Assembly: GCA_963727075.1 (NCBI GenBank)
Contig: CAVSET010000006.1
Span: 1,302,001-1,366,000, forward strand
Length of the DNA: 64,000 nucleotides
Direction of reading: 5' to 3'
DNA from: Bog-756 sp963727075
Lineage (GTDB): Bacteria; Actinomycetota; Acidimicrobiia; Acidimicrobiales; RAAP-2
The notes under the pieces: generated by a model
What the model saw: the letters and a program-made list of their open reading frames with translations, nothing else
Told to the model about the DNA's origin: nothing
Database searches by the model: none
Position numbers and translations under genes: made by a program
Shown: positions 28,087-37,211 of the stretch, piece after piece
Numbering within the stretch: position 1 is the first letter of the stretch
Layout: every line of letters begins with the position of its first letter

Positions 28087-28222
28087 ACAACTGGGCGACA
28101 AGGGCGCGGGCTGGCGGCCCGATTGCATCTGCCAATCGCTTCGGCGCCACGTACGAGAACGCTCGAGCCGGGCCACCGGACACTGGTGTCCCGGGGCCAG
28201 CTGGGGCACCGGATGCCCACGG

Positions 28223-28295
28223 CTCCGAGGGGAGGGCTCGAACCTCCAACATCTGGCTCCAAAGGCCAGCGTTCTGCCAATTGAACTACCTCGGA
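28223..28295 (-). tRNA. tRNA-Gln (anticodon TTG)
   Basis: On the minus strand the acceptor TCCGAGG (28295-28289) pairs with CCTCGGA (28230-28224). The D arm is GTTC..GAAC, the anticodon arm CTGGC-CTTTGGA-GCCAG with anticodon TTG, and the T arm GGAGG-TTCGAGC-CCTCC. The discriminator is G. The CCA end is not encoded (the next bases are CCG). 73 nt without CCA. The cloverleaf is complete. Confidence 0.95.
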
Positions 28296-28459
28296 ATGGT
28301 GAGCCGACAACCATTCGGCACCTCGGCAAGGCTACCCCCGCACCGGAAGCAATCGGCTCGATCGGGCCTTGTGGGTGAGCCTCCACTCCCTCGTGACCAG
28401 GCGTTCAGTCGGTTCCGTGCCACGGAAGAACGAGATGATCCCGATAGGCTCCGGCCCCG

Positions 28460-29131
28460 ATGAGGGTGCTCGTTGTGGACGACGATCCCGCGGTGAGCGG
28501 CGCGCTCAATCGAGCCCTCCGGCTCGAGGGCTACGAGGTCGGACTGGCCGTCGACGGGCCGGAAGCCCTCGAGGAGATCGCCATCCGTCCTCCCGACGCG
28601 GTCATCCTCGACATCGGACTGCCCGTCATCGATGGACTCGACGTATGCCGGCGGTTGCGCGCCGCCAACAACGACACGCCCGTGCTCATGCTCACCGCCC
28701 GTGACGCCATCCACGACCGGGTACAGGGGCTTGATGCCGGGGCCGACGACTACCTGGTCAAGCCGTTCGCCCTGGCCGAACTGCTGGCCCGCCTCCGGGC
28801 GCTGCTGCGGCGACGGCCCGAGGATGCCAGTGAGGAGCTCCGATTCAGCGACCTCAGTCTCGACCCCGTCACCCGGGAGGCCCGCCGCGGCGAGCGGCGC
28901 TTCACGCTCACCCGCATCGAGTTCGATCTGCTCGAATTGCTGTTGCGCCACCCGCGCCAGGTCCTCACCCGCGAGGTCATCCTCGACCGGGTGTGGGGGT
29001 ACACCTTCGACTCGGGGACCAACTCGCTCGCCGTGTACATCGGGTACCTGCGTCGCAAGACCGAGGCCGGCGGCGAACTCCGCCTCATCCACACTGCCCG
29101 GGGTGTGGGTTACGTCCTGCGCGAGCCCTGA
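28460..29131 (+). CDS. OmpR/PhoB-family response regulator (MprA-like)
   Basis: 223 residues. The receiver domain (1-115) shows VVDDDPAV, the phosphoacceptor Asp in AVILDIGLP, MLTARDA and the Lys in YLVKPFALAELLARL. The winged-helix effector (125-223) ends VWGYTFDSGTNSLAVYIGYLRRKTEAGG..TARGVGYVLREP. Architecture and the partner kinase are those of MprAB-type envelope-stress systems; the assignment by name is tentative. A TAGGCT box at 28445-28450 lies 9 nt before the ATG. The kinase starts 26 nt after its stop. Confidence 0.92.
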   Translation: MRVLVVDDDPAVSGALNRALRLEGYEVGLAVDGPEALEEIAIRPPDAVILDIGLPVIDGLDVCRRLRAANNDTPVLMLTARDAIHDRVQGLDAGADDYLVKPFALAELLARLRALLRRRPEDASEELRFSDLSLDPVTREARRGERRFTLTRIEFDLLELLLRHPRQVLTREVILDRVWGYTFDSGTNSLAVYIGYLRRKTEAGGELRLIHTARGVGYVLREP

Positions 29132-29157
29132 CTCGTGCCACCCCACGCGACTCGACG

Positions 29158-30557
29158 ATGACCTTCCGGAGCCGGCTGGTGATGGCGGCCACCGCCGCGG
29201 TGCTGGTGGTGGTGGTGCTGGCCTCGTTGGCCACCTATCTCGTGGCCTACCACTCGTTGGTCGGTTCGGTGGACGCCACCCTCAGCCCTCAGTCCCACGG
29301 GCTCGTCAGCAACCAGGTGATTCCCAATCTGTGCAGCAACACCGCGCCCGGCGAGTGCTTCCAGGTGGCCATCGCCGGCGGGACCACCAACCAAGGCAAT
29401 CAGCCTGTCCTGCCGATCACCGATGTGGTCAAGGCATCGGCGGCGAGCGGGGGTCGGGCGCCCGACACCTTCTTCTCGACGACGGTGAACGGGACGGCTG
29501 TCCGGGAGATCGTGTCGGCACTGCCGCCCGGCTACGAGTACCAGTCCAACCTCGGTCCGGCCGTCATCCCGGCCGGGGGCGGCGCCCTCCAGGTCACCAC
29601 CCCCCTGACCGGGGTCAACAAGCAGCTCCACCACCTGGCCGAGGAGCTGTGGGTCATCGTGCTGGTGGGCGTGGCCGTGGCCGTGGCCCTCGGGCTCGCC
29701 ATGGGGCGGACCGTCCTACGCCCGCTCAACAGCCTGACCGGGGCCGTCGAGGAGCTGGCCGAGACCACCGACGTGGCGGCCGGACCGCCCAAGCGTCTCG
29801 ATCCCGGGGGTCCGGACGAGCTCGGCCGCCTCCGCCGGGCCTTCAACCATCTGCTGGTCGCCCTGGATGCGTCGAGGGACAGCCAGCGCCAACTGGTGCT
29901 CGACGCCTCTCATGAGCTCCGCACCCCGTTGACCAGCCTACGCACCAACATGGAGGTGGCCCGCCGGCTCGAGGAGCTCGAGCCGGTCGAGCGCGAAGTG
30001 CTCATCAACGACGTCCTCACCCAGCTGGACGAGCTCACCACCCTGGTCGCCGACCTGGCCGAGCTGGCCCGGGGCGAGCAGCCCCGGGTGACCGCCGAGC
30101 CGTTCCGGTTCGACCAGGTGGTCCTCGAAGCCGTCGAGGTGGCCACCACCCATGGGCGCAGCCGGGGTGTGGCCTTCGAGCCCCGGGTGGCCCCCACCTG
30201 GGTGTCCGGTTCGCCGGCTCGCATCGGTCGGGCGGTCGACAACCTGCTCGACAATGCGCTCAAGTGGAGCCCGGACGGTGGGGTGGTGGAGGTCACCTGC
30301 GCCGACGGTGTGCTGGTGGTGCGGGACCACGGACCCGGGGTGGACGCCAGCGACGTCGACTTCATCTTCGACCGTTTCTACCGTGCTCCGAGTGCGAGAG
30401 GACGCCCCGGATCCGGCCTTGGGCTGGCCATTGTGGCCCAGGTGCGCGCGACGAGGGTGGAACGGTCAACGCCTACCAGGCTCAAGGCGGCGGGGCCCTG
30501 TTCCGGTTCAGCCTGCCGGTGGTGCCGCCGCCGGACGATGCCGGCACCGGTGCCTGA
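29158..30557 (+). CDS. Membrane sensor histidine kinase, frame break near the C-terminus
   Basis: ATG at 29158. TM1 is about residues 8-28 (LVMAATAAVLVVVVLASLAT). An extracytoplasmic domain of about 130 residues has two Cys. TM2 is about 165-185, then HAMP, then the HisKA H-box in DASHELRTPLTSLRTN. ATPase boxes are N (NLLDNALKWSPDGG), G1 (VRDHGPGV), F (FDRFYRA) and G2 (GSGLGLAIVAQV). Just after G2 the frame is lost: adding one G near 30443 gives ARDEGGTVNAYQAQGGGALFRFSLP, the standard kinase end, stopping at 30557. It forms a two-component pair with the response regulator before it. Confidence 0.9.
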
Positions 30558-30623
30558 CCCTCCGACGAGGCCGAACCCCCCTATGGCGCAGAATTGCCTG
30601 GTCGGCTAGGGTCCCCGGTCGAC

Positions 30624-30725
30624 ATGGGATCCCTGATCAAGAAGCGGCGCAAGCGCATGCGCAAGAAGAAGCACAAGAAGATGCTGAAGGCCACCCGCTG
30701 GCAGCGGCGGGCGGCGGGCAAGTAG
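30624..30725 (+). CDS. Ribosomal protein bS22 (AURKAIP1/COX24 domain), 33 residues
   Basis: MGSLIKKRRKRMRKKKHKK followed by MLKATRWQRRAAGK is a close match to the tiny basic actinobacterial small-subunit protein bS22 (family knowledge from mycobacterial ribosomes). It sits near the decoding centre of 16S rRNA. There is no clear Shine-Dalgarno; a TAGGGT box at 30607-30612 ends 11 nt before the ATG. It lies alone between the sensor kinase and the convergent ispE. At 33 codons it is easily missed by gene callers. Confidence 0.93.
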   Translation: MGSLIKKRRKRMRKKKHKKMLKATRWQRRAAGK

Positions 30726-30780
30726 CCGGCGCCCGACGCCGCGAGGCACACCCAACGGGGTCCTCGTCACGGCAACGGGC

Positions 30781-31631
30781 TCAGCGCGGCGCCGAAACCG
30801 TCCTCACCTCGACCAGCCGGGCCCGCTCGGCGCCCAGCTGCACGAAACGATCGGTGAGGCCCAGATCGTCCGGGGTCCCTTCGACGAACCAGGTCGATCC
30901 GCTTCCCGCCAGCCGTGGCGTCCGGCCGCTGGCCGAGGCAGAGGCCCTCCTCCATTCGGCCAGCCGGGGTTCGATGTGCACGGCCGCCCCTTCGAGGTGG
31001 TTGGCATCGTCGCCCGCGTTCGACCCGTGCCGCGACCCGGCCATCTGGTCCCAGGCCCGGTAGACGGCGGCGGTATCCATGCCGAAGGGCAACAGGAGCA
31101 GGGTGAAGGACCGATCCTCGTAGGGCAGCGCCTCGACGATCTCGCCCACGCCCCGGACCAGGGCCCGCCCGCCGGTCAGGCAGAACGGCACGTCGGCGCC
31201 CAACCCGAGCGCCACCCCCACATCATGACAGCCGGCCCAACGGAGCACGGCGGCAGCATCGGCCGAGCCCCCACCGAGGCCGGCTCCGGCGGGGATCCGT
31301 TTCACGAGCTCCACCCGGGCGCATCGTCCCACCGCGCGGAGGGCCCGACTCACCAGGTTGTCGGGCCCGAAGGGAACGGGCTCTCCGTCGGGCTGGTCTC
31401 GTTCTCGTGTCCGGTCGGGGCCACCGGGAGCCATGGAGACCGTGAGTCCGTCACCCGCCCCGATCACGAGCGTGTCGGCCAGGTCCAGGCTGACCATCTC
31501 CGACTCCAACAGGTGGTAGCCGTCCGGGCGGACGCCGACGATCCGCAAGGACAGGGTGAGCTTGGCCGGGGCGGCGATCTCGACCGGCGCCGGGTGCCCT
31601 CCCCCGTCGGCTCGGGCGCATCTCGGCTCAT
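30781..31631 (-). CDS. ispE: 4-diphosphocytidyl-2-C-methyl-D-erythritol kinase, frame break near the N-terminus
   Basis: Fourth step of the MEP isoprenoid pathway, a GHMP kinase. Visible: IAAPAKLTLSLRIVG, RPDGYHLLESEMV, ATP loop IPAGAGLGGGSADAAAV, LGADVPFCLTGG and a C-terminal SGSTWFVEG. The ATG at 31631 overlaps the rsmA stop (ATGA) but opens in a different frame, MSRDAPEPTGEGTRRR. Adding one G near 31583-31586 joins it to VEIAAPAK and gives a protein of about 283 residues. In the main frame there is no alternative start codon, so a missing base is the best explanation. rsmA-ispE is a common actinobacterial pair. Confidence 0.9.
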
Positions 31632-32521
31632 GGTCCGCCGGGCCCGGTGCCGGGTGCCGGCTCGGGCTCCCGACCGGGACGCCGCGGTGGCCAGGCCGCC
31701 AGCCTCGCCCAGGCAGGGAGAGCCAGCTCCTCGGCCCGGGCCGTCGGCCGAATGCCGGTGGCCTCGAATGCCTCGGGTGAGACCACGCCCTCGAGGGACC
31801 GTCGCAGCATCTTGCGGCGATGGGCAAACCCGGTCCGAACCACGTGGAAGAGGCGCTCGTAGGCCCCGCTGCCGGGGCCGGACGTACCAGCCCCGGTCTC
31901 GGGCGGCGCCCGGCGCTCCAGTCGCACCAGCACCGACTCGACCCGCGGCCTCGGGATGAACACCGAAGAGGACACCCGACCGACCAGGGCGGCGTCGGCC
32001 CAGTAGGCCACCTTGACCGACACTGCCCCATAGGCCTTCTCCCCCGGACCGGCGGCCAGGCGCTCCCCCACCTCGCGCTGGACCATGACCAGCAGCGAGG
32101 AGACTTGTGGTGCCTCCTCCAGCACTCGGATGACCAGGGGGACGGCCACGTTGTAGGGAAGGTTCGCCACGAGCGACCACGGACCGCGGTGCTGGTCCAG
32201 CAGCTCGGACCAGATGAGGGTCAGGGCGTCCGCCTCGACCACCCGGACACCGAGCGGCTCGACCTGGGATCGGAGCACCGGTACCAGGCGCCGATCCATC
32301 TCCACCGCGGTCACCGAGGCGCCCGTTTCGGCCAGCGCCAGCGTGAGCGACCCGAGCCCAGCTCCCACTTCGACCACCGGCCGGCCCGAGGTGACTCCCG
32401 AGAGCCGAACGACCCGTCGCACGGTGTTGGCGTCGGCCACGAAGTTCTGACCGAGGGCTCGGCTCGGTTGCAGCCCGTTGGCCGACAGCAGCTCGTGGAT
32501 GGCGGCCCGCCCATGCGTCAC
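31628..32521 (-). CDS. rsmA: 16S rRNA (A1518/A1519) dimethyltransferase
   Basis: 297 residues from a GTG at 32521. SAM-binding motif VVEVGAGLGSLTLALAE, acidic VEMD and VEADAL, catalytic NLPYNVAVP (motif IV), MVQREVGERLAA and PRPRVESVLVRL, then FAHRRKMLRRSL in the C-terminal helical domain. It dimethylates two adjacent adenines in helix 45 of 16S rRNA during 30S maturation. It is translationally coupled to ispE. Complete and without unusual features. Confidence 0.95.
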   Translation of the reverse strand: MTHGRAAIHELLSANGLQPSRALGQNFVADANTVRRVVRLSGVTSGRPVVEVGAGLGSLTLALAETGASVTAVEMDRRLVPVLRSQVEPLGVRVVEADALTLIWSELLDQHRGPWSLVANLPYNVAVPLVIRVLEEAPQVSSLLVMVQREVGERLAAGPGEKAYGAVSVKVAYWADAALVGRVSSSVFIPRPRVESVLVRLERRAPPETGAGTSGPGSGAYERLFHVVRTGFAHRRKMLRRSLEGVVSPEAFEATGIRPTARAEELALPAWARLAAWPPRRPGREPEPAPGTGPGGP

Positions 32522-32695
32522 CTGGTCAGTGTGCCATCCACCACCGCCATCCCGGCCCTCACCACGTCTCTGTCCCGGCCCGGAGGACGGGGCGGCAGTG
32601 CCGGACCTGACGGCGATTCCCCCTGCACGACGACGCCACGGGTGCGTCTCCGCTGGTCATGTGCGTTTCCGAGGCACTGTCGGCGGGTACCGTCG
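32522..32695. other. Intergenic stretch upstream of rsmA
   Basis: Between rsmA (start 32521, minus) and the doubtful 65-codon reading frame at 32696. It should contain the rsmA promoter. I see no RNA gene, repeat or convincing reading frame. Confidence 0.4.
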
Positions 32696-32893
32696 ATGTT
32701 CCGCAGCCGTTTCGGGGGCTTGTGGATCGATCGCCGCGACGCTCACGACATCGTGGCGGAGCGCGTGGTCCGGGCCCATGCTCCCGAGGCCCCTGCCCCG
32801 CCCCGCTCGAAGCCGTGGGAGGAGCTCGTCCCGCTACCTATACGCGCCTCCGTGCGCCGACACGTGGACCAGCTCTCCTCCAACCACCATTAG
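32696..32893 (+). CDS. Possible remnant of a phytanoyl-CoA dioxygenase-like N-terminus, doubtful
   Basis: A 65-residue frame MFRSRFGGLWIDRRDAHDI. The FGGLWxDRxDA start is like the extreme N-terminus of some actinobacterial phytanoyl-CoA dioxygenases (from memory), but nothing of the catalytic domain follows, and the last 56 nt overlap the convergent ATP-grasp gene. There is no clear ribosome site. It may be a decayed fragment or chance. Confidence 0.25.
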   Translation: MFRSRFGGLWIDRRDAHDIVAERVVRAHAPEAPAPPRSKPWEELVPLPIRASVRRHVDQLSSNHH

Positions 32894-34218
32894 GTGAAGG
32901 CGGACAGCCCGATTCAGACTCGCTCCCGACGTGGTCATAATGGGCCGAAGCGCCGATCTCCTCATACTCGACCCGAACCGTGCGGTCGATGCGATCGCAC
33001 ATCTCCTCGACCTGGTCGTAGCGGCCGGCAGAACCGTAGACGCTGAAGACGAACTCCTCGAGGCCCAACTGCCAGTTGACCACCTCCCCCGGCAGCCGGT
33101 TGATGGTGACCTCGTGCACACCGGGAAGATCCTTGAGGTGGTCCTGGCCGGACATGGCCACGATACGGTGCGCCCATACCGGCGGCGTGACGATACGGCG
33201 GTATGCCACGTTCGAGAAGCGAAGAGGCAGCTCGAGGCTCACGGGCATCCCCAGTGCACGCTCCATCCCGAATCGAAGCAAGTCGATCTGGCCGCCGGCG
33301 AGCGCCAGCAATTCGGGGATCCCACCGCCGATGCGACCGTTGACTTCGACGATGCAGGGCCCGTGGGAAGTGAACTTGAGCTCCGTGTGGACACAGCCGT
33401 GGCGCAGACCCAAACCGCTGATGGCGGCGGTCGCCACCTCCTCGGCCGCCTCGGCGTCGGCGGGTGAGATGTCGCTCGGGAGTACGCTTCCGGTCTCGCG
33501 GAACGGGTCGGCGAACGGAAACCGACCCGTGACGGCCAGATGGTGGGCGGAACCGTCCAGGACGAAGCTCTCGACGGAGACGACGTCGGCGAAGCGCGAG
33601 ACAGCCTGGTCGGAGCCACCGAGATAGCCCTCGACCATCCAACCCGCCGGCTCGACCAACAGCTCGTCACGGCGCCCGATGAACCGAATGAGCTCCTCGG
33701 CGTCTTCGACCAGCCGGACCCTTCGGCTTCCGTCGCCCTGCCGGGGTTTGAGGACGGCGGGAAACCCGACCTCCGCCGCCAAGGCCTCGGCCCGCGGTGG
33801 GTCGAGTGTTCCCGGGATCTCCCAGAAATTGAGGCACGGCGACGCCTGCCTCCCGCAACGCCTGACGTTGGACCTGCTTGTCGGAGAGCCGCTCGGCGAC
33901 CGCCGGCGAATGGAAGTCGAGGTCGAGACCGGCGGCGATGGCGGCCAACAGCCCCAGATGGGAATCGGTCACCGCCATGATCCCGGTCGGTCCGACAGGG
34001 CGAAGCACATCGATCGTCTGGGTCACCGACCGGCCGGCCACGTCGACCACGGTGCCCATGCGGCGGAGCAGGCGCGCGCTCCGGGCCATGACGGCATCCG
34101 ACAGATCGACGAGCCAGATGATCTCAGCCAGGCCGGCCGCGGCCTCGTTCAGGGCGAAGACCGAGGTCGTCGCGGCGTCATAGGCAATGACCAGGCGATC
34201 AGCCGCCTCACGGCCCAT
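32838..34218 (-). CDS. ATP-grasp ligase, orphan, with a frame break
   Basis: N-terminal half from ATG 34218: LVIAYDAATTSVFALNE, GIMAVTDSHLGLLAAIAAGL, SPAVAERLSDKQVQRQAL (pre-ATP-grasp fold). Then the frame breaks; removing one A from the AAA at 33826-33828 gives AVPQFWEIPGTLDPPRAEALAAEVGFPAVLKPRQGDGS and the ATP-grasp fold proper: AAEVGFPAVLKPRQGDGSRRV, LLVEPAGWMVEGYL, VHTELKFTSHGPCIVEVNGRIGGG with the metal-binding Glu and Asn. Overall about 460 residues, like carnosine-synthase or amino-acid-ligase type enzymes; the substrate is unknown. An AAAGGAGG at about 34272-34279 precedes a GTG in another frame, so the true start may be further upstream. It is divergent from pfkA. Confidence 0.8.
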
Positions 34219-34303
34219 ATGACGGTCCCGCTCGCCGGCAGTGAGCCACATTGAGACATCGACCCACTGGCGGTCCTCCTTTAGTGTCGGTTCAGCGTCG
34301 GAC

Positions 34304-34357
34304 CACGCCGGCCACGCCGGACCCGCCGGGATCGCCGGGATCGCTGGCCACGCCGGG
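34304..34357. repeat. Six tandem 9-bp units in the pfkA/ATP-grasp divergent region
   Basis: Six contiguous nonamers of the form nnCGCCGGn (cacgccggc, cacgccgga, cccgccggg, atcgccggg, atcgctggc, cacgccggg). They read as repeats of Gly-His/Ile-Ala if translated on the plus strand, but lie before the pfkA ATG. Copy number could vary between strains. Confidence 0.7.
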
Positions 34358-34396
34358 ATGCGTCGAAATCGCAGGTCCCGGGGTACGATCGCCTCG

Positions 34397-35422
34397 ATGC
34401 GCATCGGGGTCCTCACCGGGGGCGGTGACTGCCCGGGCCTCAACGCGGTCATCCGGGCCATCGTGCGCAAGGGCGTCCAGGCCTACGGCGACGAAATCGT
34501 GGGGTTCCGTGACGGTTGGCGGGGCCCCCTCGAGGGGGACGTGATGACGCTGGACGTGGCTGCGGTCCGGGGCATCCTGCCGAAGGGCGGCACCATCCTC
34601 GGGTCGAGCCGGACCAACCCCTACGCCACCGCAGACGGTGAGCGGCGGATCCTCGACACGGTGGACCGCCTCGGGGTCGAGGCCCTGGTGGTCGTCGGGG
34701 GTGAGGACACCCTGGGCGTCGCGGCCAAGCTCGGAGCCGCGGGCCTGCCCATCGTCGGCGTGCCGAAGACCATCGACAATGACCTCGGGGCCACCGACTA
34801 CACATTCGGCTTCGACACGGCGGTGACCATCGCCACCGAGGCCATCGACCGGCTGCACACGACGGCGGAGAGCCACCACCGGGTGCTGATCGTCGAGGTC
34901 ATGGGCCGTCACGCCGGCTGGATCGCCCTGCATTCCGGTCTGGCCGGGGGAGCCAATGTGATCCTGATCCCGGAGCGGCCCTTTCACATCGACGCGGTGT
35001 GCGCCTTCATCGAACGGCGGTTTGCCAGCCACTACGCCCCCATCGTGGTGGTGGCCGAGGGCGCCCATCCCGAGGAAGGCACCCTGCCCGGCCGGGCCGG
35101 CGAGGTCGACGAATTCGGGCATGTCCGCCTGTCAGGCATCGGGGCGCTGCTGGAGTCGGAGATCGCCCAACGGACGGGGAAGGAGGCTCGGGCCACCGTC
35201 CTCGGCCACGTGCAGCGCGGGGGGAGCCCCACCGCCTTCGACCGGGTCCTGGCCACCCGGTTCGGGCTCCATGCGGTGGACGCGCTCCACGCCGGACAGG
35301 TCGGTCAGATGGTGGCCCTGCACGGTACGGCCATCGAGCTCGTGCCCCTGGCCCAGGCCACCGCCACGCTCAAGCTGGTGACACCGGATCGGTTTGCCGA
35401 AGCCGAGGTCTTCTTCGGATGA
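34397..35422 (+). CDS. pfkA: 6-phosphofructokinase, group III (ATP or PPi donor undecided)
   Basis: 341 residues. GVLTGGGDCPGLNAVIRAI at the phosphoryl donor loop, GGTILGSSRTNP, VVGGEDTLGVA, catalytic PKTIDNDLG, GFDTAV, EVMGRHAGWIALHSG and GHVQRGGSPTAFDR. It phosphorylates fructose 6-phosphate in glycolysis. GGED (Asp where E. coli PFK has Gly104) and PKTIDND occur in both PPi-using (Amycolatopsis) and ATP-using (Streptomyces) actinobacterial enzymes, so the donor cannot be read from sequence. A TACGAT box at 34384-34389 ends 7 nt before the ATG, suggesting a leaderless mRNA; extending the frame upstream adds only repeat-coded sequence. Confidence 0.94.
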   Translation: MRIGVLTGGGDCPGLNAVIRAIVRKGVQAYGDEIVGFRDGWRGPLEGDVMTLDVAAVRGILPKGGTILGSSRTNPYATADGERRILDTVDRLGVEALVVVGGEDTLGVAAKLGAAGLPIVGVPKTIDNDLGATDYTFGFDTAVTIATEAIDRLHTTAESHHRVLIVEVMGRHAGWIALHSGLAGGANVILIPERPFHIDAVCAFIERRFASHYAPIVVVAEGAHPEEGTLPGRAGEVDEFGHVRLSGIGALLESEIAQRTGKEARATVLGHVQRGGSPTAFDRVLATRFGLHAVDALHAGQVGQMVALHGTAIELVPLAQATATLKLVTPDRFAEAEVFFG

Positions 35423-35455
35423 CGGCCGCCGGACGGGCGACGGCGCTACCTCCGA

Positions 35456-36137
35456 TCACCAGCGGAGCTGGGCGTCGATGACTCCCTGGGAGAGCGGGGC
35501 GAGCTGGGCGAACGTGTCCGTGGCCAGGTCGATTGACCGGGCCGTGTCGGCCTCGCGGTCGTTCACGACGCAGCTGACCGAATAGCCGGTGGCCGGGTTG
35601 GTCACCTGGACCACCGTCCCGAACGAGAGCCACGGACTGGCACAGGTACCGGCGGGATGGTCGTAGTAGGTCACCTGCCCGTAGTGGACGGATCCGGTGG
35701 CCGCCGGCGGGGCGGTCGTCGTGGTGGTCGGAACGGGCGTCGTGGTGGTGGGCGCCGCGACCACTCGCTGGGTCACCACGTTCGCGGCCGCGGCGGACTG
35801 CACCGGGTGGCGGCGGGGTGGTGGCGCCGGGGCTGGTCGGGGTCGGAGTGGTGGCGCCGCTCGAGGCCGGACCACCGGTCGCGGCGCCGGTCGGTGGGGT
35901 CCGCTTGGTCTCGGATGCGAGCCTCCAGCGAGGTATCGGGCGAGACGCCGGCAAGCCGCGGTGGTGGTCGGGTGCCGTCCCGGGTGGCGAGGCGGACGCC
36001 TTCGGCTCACCTTGAATCAACACCAGCGGCACGACAAGCAGTGCTCCACAGAGGAGGAGTGCGGCGCCGGGCCGGCTCCCCCGTTCGATGCTCGTCCTCA
36101 GGACTCCACGCTCCTTGTGGGGATTCTCTGGCGGCAC
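35456..36137 (-). CDS. Exported RlpA-like double-psi beta-barrel protein, frame break in the linker
   Basis: The C-terminal 95 residues form an RlpA-like DPBB: GQVTYYDHPAGTCASPWL, GTVVQVTNPATGYSVSCVV, NDREADTARSIDLATDTFAQLAPLSQGVI, ending DAQLRW. The N-terminal signal (PGAALLLCGALLVVPLVLIQG) lies in another frame, linked by a Pro/Thr-rich stretch; removing one base in the C/G-rich tract near 35800-35830 unites them. The start is uncertain: an in-frame GTG at 36137, or a CTG at 36112 behind AAGGAG. RlpA proteins bind or cleave denuded peptidoglycan; here the Asp of the DRE motif is present but activity is unproven. Confidence 0.75.
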
Positions 36138-36410
36138 CCGCGGGCAGGCCCCTCGGGCACGGATCCATCCCCGAAGGGAATGGACGGGACCGGCTCCTCC
36201 AAGCCAGTCCGACGAGTGCGTCCGACGACCGCACTCGGTACCGCAACAGCGAACTGCGAACGGCAATGAAAAACGACCGCTAATACAGCGGCCGCAAGCG
36301 AGAGGCTAGACAGGGGGCGCCGAGGAACGCAAACCCAGGAAGCCCAGGGCCGAGACCTCCCGTCCCGAAGGCGGCCGGCGCCTCCGTCACGCCCGCTCGC
36401 CCGGGTCGTC
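36138..36410. other. Intergenic stretch without a supported gene
   Basis: About 270 bp between the RlpA-like gene and the YfhO-type remnant. It has locally lower GC around 36240-36310. I find no RNA structure, repeat or reading frame with convincing features. It probably includes the promoter of the RlpA-like gene. Confidence 0.4.
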
Positions 36411-36935
36411 CTACCGCTGTGACCTGGTCGACCGGGCTGGTGTCGGGCGTCTCCGGCTCCCGCTCGGAGGGACGGTGGAGCGAGGAGCGCACTGCCGGTC
36501 GCTCGAACGCCAGCCCGGCGCATCGTGGGCGCTCTGGCCCTCAGCGGGAACCGAGCTGGATGCCCGCGGAACCAGCGCTGGACCTCCAGCGGCCACTTCA
36601 TCCGACGGGCGTCGCCGCCGACCTCGACCTTGAATCACGAGACCAACGATCAACGCCACGACGGCAATGGCCGCCACGACGAGGCCAACGGTGAAGGCCG
36701 TCGGCCGGTAACGCAGCACAATGACGTGGTGGCCAGCAGGTACCCGTGCCTGCGACATGATCTCGGAAAGCGGTCGTAAGGCAAGAGGCTGGCCATCGAT
36801 CGAGGCCCTCCAACCGGGTACGTCGATTAGGTGGATGCGAAGCACCTGGGGTGTAAGGCGTTGGTGGTCATTGTCCAGTGGGCGATTCCCTCTTCCACCC
36901 GGCTCGGGACTGGCGAGGGGGACGGAGACGCATTG
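36411..36935 (-). pseudogene. C-terminal remnant of a YfhO-type polytopic membrane protein
   Basis: The frame is open from just after a TAG at 36936-36938 and reads VSVPLASPEPGG, DNDHQRLTPQVLRIHLIDVPGW, RASIDGQPLALRP, then VPAGHHVIVLRYRPTAF, a TM helix (VGLVVAAIAVVALIVGLVI) and a basic tail. This is the invariant end of YfhO or GT-associated membrane proteins, which normally run 700-900 residues. The rest is absent upstream, where DNA to 37211 is non-coding. The only in-frame start inside is a GTG at 36845 within the conserved domain. I read it as a truncated gene. Confidence 0.65.
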
Positions 36936-37211
36936 CTAGCCGACAACGGTCCGCCGCCTACCTGTCCCTTGCCGGAACCTATCCTCGGTAACGGCGCGGT
37001 GCCGTGGTCCCGAGGGGATCACACGTGATCTGGCCACGTTGATACTGTCCCACCTTGGTCACCGTCTTGCTGGTCCGGTGTCCAATGCCGGATCGGGCCC
37101 GTTAGCCCGAGGATCAATAAGGGGCGTCGGTTCAGATCAGGTCAGGGCAGCAACGAGGCGAACCGACTGCTTCTCGAGTTCGGGAACCCCTGCGCGCCGT
37201 CGGCCGGGGCG
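36936..37211. other. Non-coding stretch downstream of tatD
   Basis: 276 bp between the YfhO-type remnant and the tatD stop. GC is locally lower (tgatctggccacgttgata region near 37025-37045). No gene, RNA or repeat is recognised. It may be scar DNA from loss of the rest of the YfhO-type gene. Confidence 0.4.

Noticed and set aside
28223..28295. tRNA-Trp instead of tRNA-Gln
   Set aside because: The anticodon loop CTTTGGA places TTG at positions 34-36, which reads Gln codons.
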